Notes: generated by a model not told the origin, from the sequence alone. A DNA stretch of 64,000 nucleotides from Streptomyces marianii (GCF_005795905.1 NZ_VAWE01000001.1:992001-1056000); one strand, 5' to 3'; positions 1-9,378 are shown, counted from the stretch's first letter. Made by a program: numbers and translations.

Positions 1-294
1 GACATCCAGTGCGAGTCGATGCGCACCGGACACGTCTACGGCATCTTCCTCGACCGCTGCGCCCTCCTGGCGGCACCCGAAGTCGTGCTCTCCCAGTGCG
101 AGCTGGAGTACCTCCGCTCGCGCAGCATCCTCGACCACGACCAGGACGAGGTCCTCCTCGAGATGAAGCGGATCGATCACTGGCTCTGCGAATACCTCGC
201 CAGTCACGGCTGGGCGACCGAGCACACCTTCTACTCCAAGCGCAGCTTCCTTCGCGACGCCATCGCCCTCCGCCCGGACCTCGCCACGCCATGA
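1..294 (+). CDS. C-terminal fragment of an unidentified protein (5' end outside the window)
   Basis: An open frame runs in from base 1 and stops at TGA 292-294, giving about 97 residues. The fragment is charged and soluble, with no membrane segment. It contains a stretch reading VVLSQCELEYLRSRS, which faintly resembles the tail of CYTH-type phosphate-binding proteins, but this is too weak for a functional call. An internal ATG lies at 19, but the frame is open upstream, so the true start is probably outside the window. It precedes the kinase/NUDIX island on the same strand, separated by about 350 bases. Confidence 0.5.
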   Translation, partial: DIQCESMRTGHVYGIFLDRCALLAAPEVVLSQCELEYLRSRSILDHDQDEVLLEMKRIDHWLCEYLASHGWATEHTFYSKRSFLRDAIALRPDLATP

Positions 295-343
295 CCGACC
301 AGGCGGCCCTCGGCAATCCCCCGCAGGAGGTATCGCAACCCAT

Positions 344-424
344 ATGAGTGATCGAACACAGCATCACAGCCCGCCCCACCCGACCACAGAAGGAGAGGGC
401 TCGGTATTCGAAATCAGGTTCTAG
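344..424 (+). CDS. Candidate small ORF (26 residues)
   Basis: ATG 344 is followed by 26 codons and TAG 422-424. A strong Shine-Dalgarno (GCAGGAGG, 323-330) lies 13 bases upstream, slightly farther than usual. The peptide starts MSDRTQHHSPPHP and ends GEGSVFEIRF; it has no Cys and a single Asp. It sits alone between the gene ending at 294 and the kinase at 649, so it could be a leader peptide, an unannotated small protein or chance. I do not recognise it. The rest of 295-648 shows no other gene. Confidence 0.3.
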   Translation: MSDRTQHHSPPHPTTEGEGSVFEIRF

Positions 425-648
425 ATTTCGCCCGCCTCCACCCGTTACGGCGACAGCAGACCCGCCGTTACCCGATCACCTGTCCGCATCCCGCCCCGAG
501 GAGCCCCCATGCATCCCGTACGCCGCCCTGCCCTCGTTCATCCTGCGTTCGAAAACACCACTGCCTCCTCGGACACCAGCCTTCACCTCGCCTCCGACCG
601 CGCCGCCCTGCTCTCCGACGGAGCACGACCGGATACCAGGTACCTCGC

Positions 649-1524
649 ATGACGGACTCCACTCGTCTTCCCTCCCCCCTCCACGCCTGGGCGGAGAGCG
701 TGCTGGGCCCCCTGGACGATGTGCGGGTCTCCTCGCACGACCGCGACAACTCTCAGGTATGGAGGGTGACTGGACCCACCGGCTACCACTACGTGAAAGT
801 GGCGCCCAAACCGATCCTGTATACGCGGGAGACCCGTGCCTACCGGGTGGCCGTTCCTCACCTCGGTCACGGCAATGCCCCGGTGCTGCGAGACAGTTCC
901 GCGGAGCTGCTCGCCCTGATCCTGACCGCCGTGGACGGCGAGCCGTTGAAGGAAGAGGAGTCACCCGCGCGCCGCCGCACGGCCCACCGGCAAGCCGGCC
1001 AACTCCTGCGCCGCTTCCACGACGCGATGACCGGCCCCCTGGTCCAGCCGGAAGCCGGCGCAGTCGTCGAGAACACGGTGGCCGGCCTGGACAAGCACCT
1101 CGCCGAGGCCGGCGACCACCTGTCCACTACGGAAGCCGACCTGCTGCGGCGCCTGGTGAGCGCGCCGCCCGGCTGCGGACCGCTACCGGCCGGGTGGCGG
1201 CACGGGGACTTCTGGGAGCGCAACCTGCTCTGGAACGGCCAGCGCTGCGCATTGATCGACTTCGAACGCAGCGAACCGGGCCCCCGTGTCACCGACTTCG
1301 TCAAACTCGCCACCTCGCTGTGGCCGGACCATCCCGAACTGCGGACCGCCCTGTTCGAGGGGTACGGCCGGCCTCCGTCCGAGACAGAGGAATACGCGCT
1401 GACCGCGTTCGCAGCAGCTGACGCCGCCAACGCCCTCGCCTACGGCCCCCGGCACGGCGATCCGCTCGTGACCGCGCGCGGCCGGCGCACCGTCGAACGC
1501 CTGCTACAGGAGGGCCGCCTGTGA
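649..1524 (+). CDS. APH/choline-kinase-like phosphotransferase
   Basis: A 291-residue protein of the aminoglycoside phosphotransferase fold. The catalytic loop HGDFWERNLLW (HGDxxxxN, near residue 184) and the metal-binding IDFERSEPG that follows are both visible, as is an N-lobe lysine in YHYVKVAPK. The substrate cannot be inferred; members phosphorylate sugars, aminoglycosides, choline or homoserine. Its closest relative in this window is the two-piece kinase at 10024-10836, which shares the IDFERSE motif and a GYGRP...HGDP tail. The stop overlaps the GTG start of the NUDIX gene at 1521 (GTGA), so the two are coupled. Upstream SD is weak. Confidence 0.82.
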   Translation: MTDSTRLPSPLHAWAESVLGPLDDVRVSSHDRDNSQVWRVTGPTGYHYVKVAPKPILYTRETRAYRVAVPHLGHGNAPVLRDSSAELLALILTAVDGEPLKEEESPARRRTAHRQAGQLLRRFHDAMTGPLVQPEAGAVVENTVAGLDKHLAEAGDHLSTTEADLLRRLVSAPPGCGPLPAGWRHGDFWERNLLWNGQRCALIDFERSEPGPRVTDFVKLATSLWPDHPELRTALFEGYGRPPSETEEYALTAFAAADAANALAYGPRHGDPLVTARGRRTVERLLQEGRL

Positions 1525-1991
1525 GTGACGCGCCTCACCTGCTGATCGCTGACGTGGCCCAAGTCCTGCTCCGCTCGAACGGCGCAGCCCTGTGCGTACG
1601 TCGCAAACCGGAGGCGGCCCTCGCACCGGGACAACTCACCGTCGTTGGTGGCCATCTGGAAGCCGGTGAACCGCTCGACCACGCCGCGCGGCGCGAAGCG
1701 GAAGAAGAGACGGGGGTCCGCATCAGCGCCGAGCAACAGGAGTTCTGCGGCCTCATTCACCACCACGACTCCGGCGACGGCCCGGACCGGATCACCGCCG
1801 TCTTCGTCGCCCAGTCCTGGGCGGGCGAGCTGCACAACGCCGAGCCGGATAAGCACGAGGGCTTGTTCTGGGTGTCGATGGAGAAGCCCCCGCCGGACTG
1901 CCACCCGTACACCACCGCCATCTTCCACATGATCACCCACGGCCCGTCCTACCGGGCTCTGAACTGGCCGACGCAGGGAGGAAGCGAGTGA
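1521..1991 (+). CDS. NUDIX hydrolase
   Basis: A 156-residue single-domain NUDIX protein. The Nudix box is complete (GGHLEAGE... REAEEETGV, about residues 43-66), supplying the REUxEE glutamates that bind Mg2+ for hydrolysis of a nucleoside diphosphate linked to another moiety. The substrate is unknown. Its GTG start overlaps the kinase stop and its own stop overlaps the GTG of the ABC exporter at 1988, so it is translated within a tightly coupled operon. It is the first of seven NUDIX domains in the first 12 kb. Confidence 0.87.
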   Translation: MSDAPHLLIADVAQVLLRSNGAALCVRRKPEAALAPGQLTVVGGHLEAGEPLDHAARREAEEETGVRISAEQQEFCGLIHHHDSGDGPDRITAVFVAQSWAGELHNAEPDKHEGLFWVSMEKPPPDCHPYTTAIFHMITHGPSYRALNWPTQGGSE

Positions 1992-3976
1992 AGCGATTCT
2001 TCGGCAAGGTCCACATGGCGGAGCCCCAGGTATCCGAGGCAGAACGCGAGCTCTTCGGCGGGCCGTTGCGCTACGACATGGGCTGGTCCCAACACGAGCA
2101 CGCGGGCCTGGACTTGACCATGCGATCAGCGCTGCGCCAGATGCCCAGACTCGTCGGCGCTGCCCTGCGGATGGCCTGGAGCGCGGATCGCCGCGCGCTC
2201 GTGGCAGTGGCGATCAGCGAACTCGGCCAGGGCATCGCCGCCGCGGTCGGCCTGCTTGCCATCAACGCGGTCATGCACGCGCTGTTAGGGGGCGGAGACG
2301 CTGTCGAGCGGCTACACGCCTTGCTGCCGGGACTGCTCGCCGCCGCGGGCGTCGCCGTCGTCAACTCCGCTCTGGCCGGCTGGTCGACCTCTCGGGCCGG
2401 CCGTTTGGAGCCAAAGGTCGAGCGGATCGCCACCACGCAGTACCTGGCCGCGGCCACCGCCGTCGAACTCGAAGCCATCGACGACCCGGACTTTCGGCGT
2501 CTGATCGACATCGCCCAGTACGGGCCCGCCTCCGCGCGCCGCATGATCGGCGCCTGTGTCTCCGCGCTGAACAGCAGTATCTCGCTGATCGCCACGGCCG
2601 GTGTGCTCACCGTCCTGCATCCGGCGCTGCTGCCCATGCTGCTGGTCATCGCCGCGCCCCGGGGTTGGGGCGCCATGCGGGTGGCACAGGAACGCTACGT
2701 GTCGATGATGAGCTGGATCGAGCACCTGCGGGCCAGCCGCCTCATCGGCAACCTCCTCACCGAACGCACCGCCTCACAAGAAGTGCGCATCCACGCCGTC
2801 GGTCCCTTCCTCCTCGACCGGTACCGGCGCATGGCCGCCAGCGCAGAGGCGGAGCAGGAGCGTCTGGCCTCCAGCAAGGCCGTCACCGAATGGGTCGCCT
2901 CCGCGCTGTCCGGACTGGCAATGGCCGCCACCTACGGAACGATGATCTGGCTGATCATGGCCGGGCACATGAGCCTCGCCGTCGCCGGCACCGCCGTGAT
3001 CGCGGTGCGGACCGGGTCGGCGAGCCTGGGCGCCCTGGTGATGAACATCAACCAGCTGCACGAAGAGTCCCTCTACGTCAAGGACCACGAACAGTTCCTG
3101 GTCGAAGCCGCCCAACGCGCCATCCCCCAGACCGGCAACCCCGTTCCAGACCAGGTCAAGCAGGTCTCCCTAGAGCACGTCACCTACCGGTATCCCGACC
3201 GCGACGCACCGGCCTTGGACGACGTCACGCTCACCTTCCCCATGGGGTCGGTCACCGCCGTCGTGGGCGAGAACGGCTCCGGCAAAAGCACCTTGATGAA
3301 GATCCTGTCCGGTCTCCTGCTGCCTCACGACGGCACCGTGAAGTGGGGCGAGGCCGACATCTCCGGGCTCGAACGCGCCGAGGTCTTCCACCGCGTCTCC
3401 CTGCTCACCCAAGACTTCCAGCGCTGGCCTGTCACGGCCGCGATGAACATCCGCATCGGCCGTCCCGACCACGACGCCTCGGCCCACGACCTGCAGCAGT
3501 CCGTCGACTACGCCGGAGCCGGGCCCGTCACCGCCAAACTCCCCAACGGTCTGGACAGCATGCTCGGCCGCATGTTCCGCGGAGCCATCGAACTCTCCGG
3601 CGGGGAATGGCAGAAAGTGGGTCTGGCCCGCACCCACTGGCGCAGCTCAACATCGCAAGCGGACAGCGTTCTCATCGTCGACGAGCCGACCTCCGCCCTC
3701 GACCCCGAAGCCGAGATCGCCGCCTTCGACCGCATCCGCCGCCTCGCCGCCCCGCACCGAGCCGTCGTCCTGGTCACCCACCGCATGTCCGGCGTTCGCC
3801 ACGCCGACCACATCTACGTCCTCAACCAAGGGCGCCTCACCGAACACGGCACGCACAACGAACTCATCGCCGCAGGTGGCCGATATGCCGCCATGTTCGA
3901 CACACAGGCCGCCCAGTACGCCCCGCCCCCGAACGTCCCGAAGCCTGCTTCGCCCAGCGTCGTAGACAAGGCATGA
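1988..3976 (+). CDS. ABC exporter, fused membrane and ATPase domains
   Basis: A 662-residue half-transporter. Hydrophobic segments between about residues 70 and 340 form the membrane domain. The nucleotide-binding domain has Walker A GENGSGKST (about 427-435), signature ELSGGEWQK, Walker B VLIVDEPTSALD and H-loop LVTHRMS. It resembles lantibiotic- or drug-type exporters that act as dimers. Its C-terminal tail (GGRYAAMFDTQAAQY) closely matches the last 25 residues of the truncated ORF at 5320-5736, showing that a second copy once existed downstream. GTG 1988 overlaps the NUDIX stop (GTGA); its stop overlaps the next ATG at 3973. Confidence 0.87.
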   Translation: MKRFFGKVHMAEPQVSEAERELFGGPLRYDMGWSQHEHAGLDLTMRSALRQMPRLVGAALRMAWSADRRALVAVAISELGQGIAAAVGLLAINAVMHALLGGGDAVERLHALLPGLLAAAGVAVVNSALAGWSTSRAGRLEPKVERIATTQYLAAATAVELEAIDDPDFRRLIDIAQYGPASARRMIGACVSALNSSISLIATAGVLTVLHPALLPMLLVIAAPRGWGAMRVAQERYVSMMSWIEHLRASRLIGNLLTERTASQEVRIHAVGPFLLDRYRRMAASAEAEQERLASSKAVTEWVASALSGLAMAATYGTMIWLIMAGHMSLAVAGTAVIAVRTGSASLGALVMNINQLHEESLYVKDHEQFLVEAAQRAIPQTGNPVPDQVKQVSLEHVTYRYPDRDAPALDDVTLTFPMGSVTAVVGENGSGKSTLMKILSGLLLPHDGTVKWGEADISGLERAEVFHRVSLLTQDFQRWPVTAAMNIRIGRPDHDASAHDLQQSVDYAGAGPVTAKLPNGLDSMLGRMFRGAIELSGGEWQKVGLARTHWRSSTSQADSVLIVDEPTSALDPEAEIAAFDRIRRLAAPHRAVVLVTHRMSGVRHADHIYVLNQGRLTEHGTHNELIAAGGRYAAMFDTQAAQYAPPPNVPKPASPSVVDKA

Positions 3977-5139
3977 CCGCCTCACCGAAAGGCATAGCCA
4001 TGTCCTCCTCCCTCCGCCCGCCAGCACGAGTTGCCTCGCAGTCCGTCCTGTCATCAGGGCAGTACGCCGCAACCCGGCACGCGGTGTGGCTCGGCACCGC
4101 CGCGATCATCACCGACCAGGTCGGCCGCGTCCTGCTGGTCCACCCGACCTACCGCGAGGACGACCAGTGGCTGCTGCCCGGAGGAGTCGTCGAACCCGGC
4201 GAACACCCACACCTCGCCTGCCGGCGCGAGATCACCGAGGAACTGGGCCTGCCGGATCTGGCCCTCTCGAGCGTGCTCGCCATCCACTCCCTCTCACAGC
4301 ACCACCCAGACATCGGGCCCGGCACACCCTGCCCCGGAGAGATCCGGTACGTCTTCGACGGCGGAACCCTCACCCCCGACCAGGCGAAGGCGATCCGCCT
4401 GCCCCGAGAGGAGCTGTCCGAGTACGCCTTCCTCGAAACCCGGGACGCGGTGCAGCGGCTGCGCCCCGTGGACGGGCAGATCATGCTCGCCGCCTACCGT
4501 GCCCGGCTGGGGAACACCGCCACCGCGCACCTCGCTGACGGCCGGCACATTCTCGATGTCCCGGCGCTGGACCACCATGACGTCCACATCCGCTACCGCC
4601 CCCTGTGGGACAGTCCCCTCAACCGCGGCCCCGTGCCCGAGCAGCTCCCCGTGCAGCAAGCCTGGGCGTGGTGCTTCGTTCCCGACGGCCGGGTCGTCCT
4701 CGTTGCCGACCCTGGCCCTCGGGGTGCCCTGGCCATGCTGCCCGGCGGCACCGTGGAGAAGACCGACGCGACGCCCGAGGCCGCCCTCCACCGGGAAGCC
4801 GCCGAAGAAGCCCAGCTCACTCTGACCGATCCGGTGCGACTGGGCTGGGTGCTGGACGAGACCGGCGAGGTCTACGGCGGAGTGGGGCCCAACGCCCGGC
4901 TCCGCCTGGCCGCCCGTGTCACCGACATCGGGCCGGCGGCCGTCGACCCCGCCACAGGCCACCCCTTCGCACGCCTGCTTGCCACCCCAGCCCAGGCAGC
5001 CGCCCTGCTGGGATGGGGCCCTCCCGGAGCACGGCAAGCCGAACTCGCTGCGGAGACCGCTCGGAAGCGCTGGGGCCTTCCTGTCGCTTCCACCGCCGCG
5101 ATGGAGGAAGTCCCCGCGGAGGGGATGCGGCTGAGCTGA
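3973..5139 (+). CDS. Tandem NUDIX-domain protein
   Basis: A 388-residue protein with two NUDIX domains. The N-terminal box GGVVEPGEHPH...REITEELG (about residues 70-93) is canonical. The C-terminal box GGTVEKTD...REAAEEAQL (about 258-280) keeps the REAAEE glutamates but lacks the usual terminal Gly. ATG 3973 overlaps the ABC stop (ATGA), favouring that start; ATG 4000 is an alternative. Double-NUDIX proteins often keep one catalytic and one regulatory or recognition domain, but I cannot assign roles here. It belongs to the coupled operon; about 180 non-coding bases follow. Confidence 0.82.
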   Translation: MTASPKGIAMSSSLRPPARVASQSVLSSGQYAATRHAVWLGTAAIITDQVGRVLLVHPTYREDDQWLLPGGVVEPGEHPHLACRREITEELGLPDLALSSVLAIHSLSQHHPDIGPGTPCPGEIRYVFDGGTLTPDQAKAIRLPREELSEYAFLETRDAVQRLRPVDGQIMLAAYRARLGNTATAHLADGRHILDVPALDHHDVHIRYRPLWDSPLNRGPVPEQLPVQQAWAWCFVPDGRVVLVADPGPRGALAMLPGGTVEKTDATPEAALHREAAEEAQLTLTDPVRLGWVLDETGEVYGGVGPNARLRLAARVTDIGPAAVDPATGHPFARLLATPAQAAALLGWGPPGARQAELAAETARKRWGLPVASTAAMEEVPAEGMRLS

Positions 5140-5319
5140 CACGAACGACCACCCCGCCTCAATTCGTCCCGCGCTGCGGCCCCCGAGGTGCCAACATGCC
5201 GCGCCGGGCGCAGTCCCTGGGGCCAGGCAGACGTCACCGCAGTTCGACGAGACGTACTGCGGCTTCGCCCGGCGTGCCTGAATTCGCGAACTCCACCTTG
5301 GTCGACCAAAAGGACAACC

Positions 5320-5736
5320 GTGACGACCCCACCGGCTACCGAACTCAGCGACGTGAGCGAGCTTCGCCACCAGCTCGTCGAGCGACTCCGCGCCGACAGC
5401 CACATCCGCACCGCTGCTGTCGAGCGCGCCTTCCGCGCCGTTCCCCGGCACGCCTTCGCTCCCGACGTCGCTGTGGAAGCGGCGTACGCCAACGACATCA
5501 TCCCCACCCGCCACGCGCCCGACGGCCGGGTGATCAGCTCCGTCTCCGCGCCATGGCTCCAAGTCGACGTGCTCGAAGCAGCCCGCATTCGGCCTGGCCA
5601 CCGCGTCCTTGAGATTAGCTCCGGCGGCTACAACGCCGCCCTCATGGCCAGCGGCGGCGACTACGCCGCCATGTTCACCCTTCAAGCCAGCGGCTACCAG
5701 CCCAGCACCGCCACAGCCGAGGAGGCGGGCTGGTGA
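5320..5736 (+). pseudogene. Truncated PCMT/FxLD-type methyltransferase fused to an ABC-transporter tail
   Basis: From GTG 5320 the frame encodes about 110 residues that match the start of PCMT-like FxLD-system methyltransferases. This includes VISSVSAPWLQ and the SAM motif I region VLEISSGGYNAA; compare ISSVSAAWLQ and FEAGSGGYNAE in the protein at 10881. Immediately after motif I the sequence becomes GGDYAAMFTLQASGYQ, which aligns with the C-terminus of the ABC exporter at 1988. The SAM domain is therefore cut in half and joined in frame to the last 25 residues of a lost exporter. The most likely cause is a deletion between short GC-rich similarities (GGCGGCTACAACGCCGCC / GGCGGCGACTACGCCGCC). 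The product cannot be an active methyltransferase. Its stop overlaps the GTG at 5733. Confidence 0.78.
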
Positions 5737-8474
5737 ACCCCTCCGCCACCAGTCGACCGCTCACCGGGCCCCGTGAAGGACACGCGTCCACGTCGTTGTG
5801 GCGGCACCGCGACTTCCGTCGCTACCTGACCGGCCAGACCGCCAGCGTGGCGGGAAGCTCGATCAGCTCGATGGCGATCCCGGTGCTCGCCGTACTCCAC
5901 CTGGACGCCACCCCCGGCCAGGTGGCCTGGCTGGCGTTCTGCGGGCAGCTGCCGCCCGCCCTGCTCGCTCTGCACGCCGGTGCGCTCGCCGACCGGCACT
6001 CCAAGCGACGGCAGATGATCACCGGTGACCTCGTCAGCGCCACGGCACTGGCAACAGTGCCAGTGGCTGCGGCCCTGGAGGAGCTGACCCTGGCGCAGCT
6101 CATGGTTGTCGCCGTGGTTCACGGGGCCGCGGGCGTGCTGCACGACGCGGCGGCGATCAGCCTGCTGCCGACGCTGGTCGATCGGTCCCTGATCCAGCGG
6201 GGCAACAGCCGCATCGGGGGCCTGTTCGCGATCGCGGCGACCGGTGGCAGCAGCCTCGGCGCCGCGCTCACAGCGCTGCTCGGCCCGGCCCGCGCCCTCC
6301 TCGGAGACGTCGGCTCCTACCTCCTCAGTGCCTGGTGCACCGCCCGCATCCAGGCCCGCGAGACGACCCCGGCGCGGACCAAGCAGCGCCGGCTGCGGAC
6401 GGAGATCACCGAGGGCCTGCGATACGTGCGCGACGACCACCGGCTGAGCGTGCTCACCTGGGTCAACGCCACCACGTCGCTGGCCCTAGCCGCGCTCAAC
6501 ACGCTGTGGGCGCTGTACCTCCTGCGAGTCCTGGAGATGAGCGCGACCGCCTTCGGCGTGGTCCTGGGGATCGGCGCCCTGGGCGCGGCGGCCGGGGCTC
6601 TGTCCGCCCCGGCCATCGCGCACCGGTTCGGACCCGGTCCGATGATGCTCGGCGCGCTCGCGCTCACGCCGCTCACCCAGGTCCCGCTGCTGCTGGCCTC
6701 GCCAGGGCTCGGCTGGGAGATCGTAATCGGCGCAGCGTTGTTCCTTCAGCTGGCCTGCGCGGGTGCGGCGGGCACCACCCAGCGGTCGATCCGGCAGATC
6801 ATCACCGAGGACTGCATGCAGGCCCGGATGCAGGCTGTGAGCACCTGGCTGACCTCGGGCGCCCGGCCGTTGGGAGCGCTGCTAGCCGGCGGACTCGGCA
6901 CCTGGGCCGGAGTACGCCCCGCGCTGATCGCCGGTGGGTGCCTGCTCGTCGTACCGCTTGTGGTCCTGGCCCGCTCGCCGCTGCGCGCCCTGCGACAGAT
7001 GCCCTCCACTCCGCGCACACCGGAGGGCACGGGCCACACTGCGGGGCAGCCGCCTGCCGCTGCCAGGCCGACCGTGCCTGCGCCGGGGCCTGCGCCCGCC
7101 GAGGAGGGCGCAGGGCGCGATGGACGGAGGCATGCCGTGACTTACCTGAACACCGGAGGTGCGGAGGTCCGGCCGACCGCCCCCGCGCTCCCCGAACCGC
7201 GCCCCGCCCCGCCCTCCCCCGCCGCGACGGATGCGCAGGTCGTGGCCGCACGGACAGAGATGGTCGCCCGCCTGGAGGAGGCCGGTGACCTTCAGACCGG
7301 TGCCGTGCGCGATGCGCTGCTCGCCCTGCCGCGCGAGACGTTGATGCCCCAGGCGTACGTGCGGCGCAGCGCCCCCGACGAACCGCCGCGCTGGGAGCTG
7401 CTGGACTGGTCCCGCCCCGACGACCGGGAGGAGCTGCTGGGTCTTCTCCACAGCGGGGACAGCGTGTCCATCCAGCACGAGGGCGAGCCAATCCTCAACC
7501 GGGCCCCCGGCGTCCGGTCCGGGGGCGCCATGACGGCGATGTCGAGCACGATGGGCATGACCGCCGACCTGTTGCAGCGCCTGGACCTGCGCCGCGGCCA
7601 GCGTGTGCTGGACGTCGGCACCGGGGCCGGCGTGACCGCGGCCGTGGCCAGTTTCATCTGCGGCCACAACGGCGTCGTCACGCTCGACATCGACCAGCAC
7701 GTCAGCGAGGCCGCCCGCGCACGTCTGATGGCCTTGGGGTACCAACCTGCCGTGGTCACCGGGGACGGCCTGAGTGGCTGGCCCGAGTTGGGCCCGTACG
7801 ACCGGATCTTCGTGTCCTTCGCCGTACCCCGGATTCCGCCGGCCCTGGTTGCCCAACTCGCGCCGGGCGGACGTGCGCTGATGACACTGGGCACCTCCTC
7901 GCCGTCCTGGCCGGGCCTGGCAGTGATCACCAGAACCCCGACCGGCGCTGTGGAGGCGAAACTGGTCGCGGTGGAGTTCGGGCATCGCCGCGGCGCGGGC
8001 TTCGAGCGGCTGTTCCTGTCCGCCGCCTTCCGCAAACAGATCGCCGCATCCGAAGGCGGCCGGACCCGGCCCAGCCGGCTGGAGCCTCCGGCGGACACCG
8101 ACCGAGGCATGTGGCTGGCCCTCGACCACCTCCACCCCGGGCTCGTCCGCGACCGCAGCGCGGAAGACCTGACGATCGGCGCACCCCGGTGCGGCTCCTG
8201 GATGCGAGCACGCCCCGTCGGCCACCGACGCTGGGAGGTCACCACCTTCGGGCCGCGCGACATCTGGGCAGAGATCCATTACGTCGCCGACCGCTGGCTC
8301 GCGGCCGGCTCACCGCACACCTACCGGCTAGAGATCGACGCCGACGGCGCCCAGCGGGTGACCAGCCGCTGCCGCGCCCTGTGCTGGACGCTGACCGACG
8401 CCTCTCACACCGATACGGGGGCGACAGGCGAGCCTGACCCGCACTCCGAGAAGGGCGACAGCCATGCACACTGA
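5733..8474 (+). CDS. MFS transporter fused to PCMT-like methyltransferase
   Basis: One uninterrupted 913-codon frame. Residues 1 to about 430 are a 12-helix major facilitator transporter with a typical A-loop (GALADRHSKRRQM). Residues about 470-913 are a protein-L-isoaspartate methyltransferase-like domain with SAM motif I VLDVGTGAGVTAA and a long C-terminal extension, as in PCMT homologues of RiPP clusters. The junction is an Ala/Pro-rich linker. A strong Shine-Dalgarno precedes an in-frame GTG at 7137, so the methyltransferase may also be made as a separate protein, or two genes may recently have lost the intervening stop. The 3' end overlaps the NUDIX gene at 8464 by 11 bases. Confidence 0.78.
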   Translation: MNPSATSRPLTGPREGHASTSLWRHRDFRRYLTGQTASVAGSSISSMAIPVLAVLHLDATPGQVAWLAFCGQLPPALLALHAGALADRHSKRRQMITGDLVSATALATVPVAAALEELTLAQLMVVAVVHGAAGVLHDAAAISLLPTLVDRSLIQRGNSRIGGLFAIAATGGSSLGAALTALLGPARALLGDVGSYLLSAWCTARIQARETTPARTKQRRLRTEITEGLRYVRDDHRLSVLTWVNATTSLALAALNTLWALYLLRVLEMSATAFGVVLGIGALGAAAGALSAPAIAHRFGPGPMMLGALALTPLTQVPLLLASPGLGWEIVIGAALFLQLACAGAAGTTQRSIRQIITEDCMQARMQAVSTWLTSGARPLGALLAGGLGTWAGVRPALIAGGCLLVVPLVVLARSPLRALRQMPSTPRTPEGTGHTAGQPPAAARPTVPAPGPAPAEEGAGRDGRRHAVTYLNTGGAEVRPTAPALPEPRPAPPSPAATDAQVVAARTEMVARLEEAGDLQTGAVRDALLALPRETLMPQAYVRRSAPDEPPRWELLDWSRPDDREELLGLLHSGDSVSIQHEGEPILNRAPGVRSGGAMTAMSSTMGMTADLLQRLDLRRGQRVLDVGTGAGVTAAVASFICGHNGVVTLDIDQHVSEAARARLMALGYQPAVVTGDGLSGWPELGPYDRIFVSFAVPRIPPALVAQLAPGGRALMTLGTSSPSWPGLAVITRTPTGAVEAKLVAVEFGHRRGAGFERLFLSAAFRKQIAASEGGRTRPSRLEPPADTDRGMWLALDHLHPGLVRDRSAEDLTIGAPRCGSWMRARPVGHRRWEVTTFGPRDIWAEIHYVADRWLAAGSPHTYRLEIDADGAQRVTSRCRALCWTLTDASHTDTGATGEPDPHSEKGDSHAH
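7122..7139 (+). promoter_or_regulatory. Internal Shine-Dalgarno and GTG start inside the MFS-methyltransferase frame
   Basis: GGACGGAGG (7122-7130) lies six bases before an in-frame GTG at 7137-7139 (codon 469), just where the methyltransferase half begins after a low-complexity Pro/Ala linker. This is a better initiation signal than those of many annotated starts nearby, and suggests separate translation of the C-terminal domain. Confidence 0.5.
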
Positions 8475-9378
8475 TTCCACAACAGCCACCAGCACCGCCG
8501 TCATCCTCACCAACAGCCGCGGGCAGTACCTGCTGCACCTGCGCGATGCGAACAAGCCGATCTGCGATCCGGGCACGTGGTCGCTGATCGGAGGAGGCCC
8601 CGAAGGACAGGAGACGCCCGACGAGGCGATCGTCCGCGAGCTCCGCGAGGAGGCCGACCTCGTCATCCCCCACCTGACGTTCTTCACCACGGTGGAAGCT
8701 TCGGGCCCCCACGTCACCGAGGGCCGGATCCAGGTCTACGAGGGCCGGTGGGACGGGGACGCCGACCGGCTGCCGGTCACCGAAGGCATCATGTTCCGCT
8801 GGTTCGACGTGGACACCATGGTCCACCTCTCTATGTGTCCCTGGGCGTACGAGGCGATCCTCGCCCACCGTGCGAAGAACCCCCTCAGCGAGATCGCGCC
8901 GGTACCCGAGCAGCGGCCCGGGGCATCACAGGGCGGTGCGGGGGCCGTGAGGAACGTGATCGGTGCCCACCTCTACCTGGAGCGCGACGGGCACACCCTG
9001 CTCGGACTACGCCATCCCGACATCGCGTACGCCGCCGAACAGTGGCACGCGCTCGCCGGACACGTCGAGCGGGAATCGGTGCGGTCCTGCCTGGTCAGGG
9101 AGGCGGTCGAGGAGGCCGGTCTCGTCATCAGGCCGGAGGACCTGGACCTGGTGCACACGGTCCACCTTCTCGACCACGCCGATGCGGAGCCGCGCATCCA
9201 GCTCTTCTTCAGGGCGTCGGCGTGGTGCGGAGAGCCGGAGGTGCGGGAACCGGACCGGTGCGTCCGCTGGGAATGGTGGCCGCTCGACCACCTGCCAGAG
9301 CCGATGGTGCCCTACACCCGTACCGCCATCGACGGCATCCGCTCCGGCCGCTCCTACTCAGAGATGGGATGGGCGTGA
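8464..9378 (+). CDS. Tandem NUDIX-domain protein
   Basis: A 304-residue protein with two NUDIX domains. The first box, GGGPEGQETPD...RELREEADL (about residues 40-62), is nearly canonical. The second, AGHVERES...REAVEEAGLVI (about 198-222), is short by about two residues but keeps the REAVEE glutamates. N-terminal ATG 8464 overlaps the preceding gene by 11 bases. The stop overlaps a GTG at 9375 that opens a 29-codon frame linking to the next NUDIX gene. Substrate unknown. Confidence 0.82.
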   Translation: MHTDSTTATSTAVILTNSRGQYLLHLRDANKPICDPGTWSLIGGGPEGQETPDEAIVRELREEADLVIPHLTFFTTVEASGPHVTEGRIQVYEGRWDGDADRLPVTEGIMFRWFDVDTMVHLSMCPWAYEAILAHRAKNPLSEIAPVPEQRPGASQGGAGAVRNVIGAHLYLERDGHTLLGLRHPDIAYAAEQWHALAGHVERESVRSCLVREAVEEAGLVIRPEDLDLVHTVHLLDHADAEPRIQLFFRASAWCGEPEVREPDRCVRWEWWPLDHLPEPMVPYTRTAIDGIRSGRSYSEMGWA

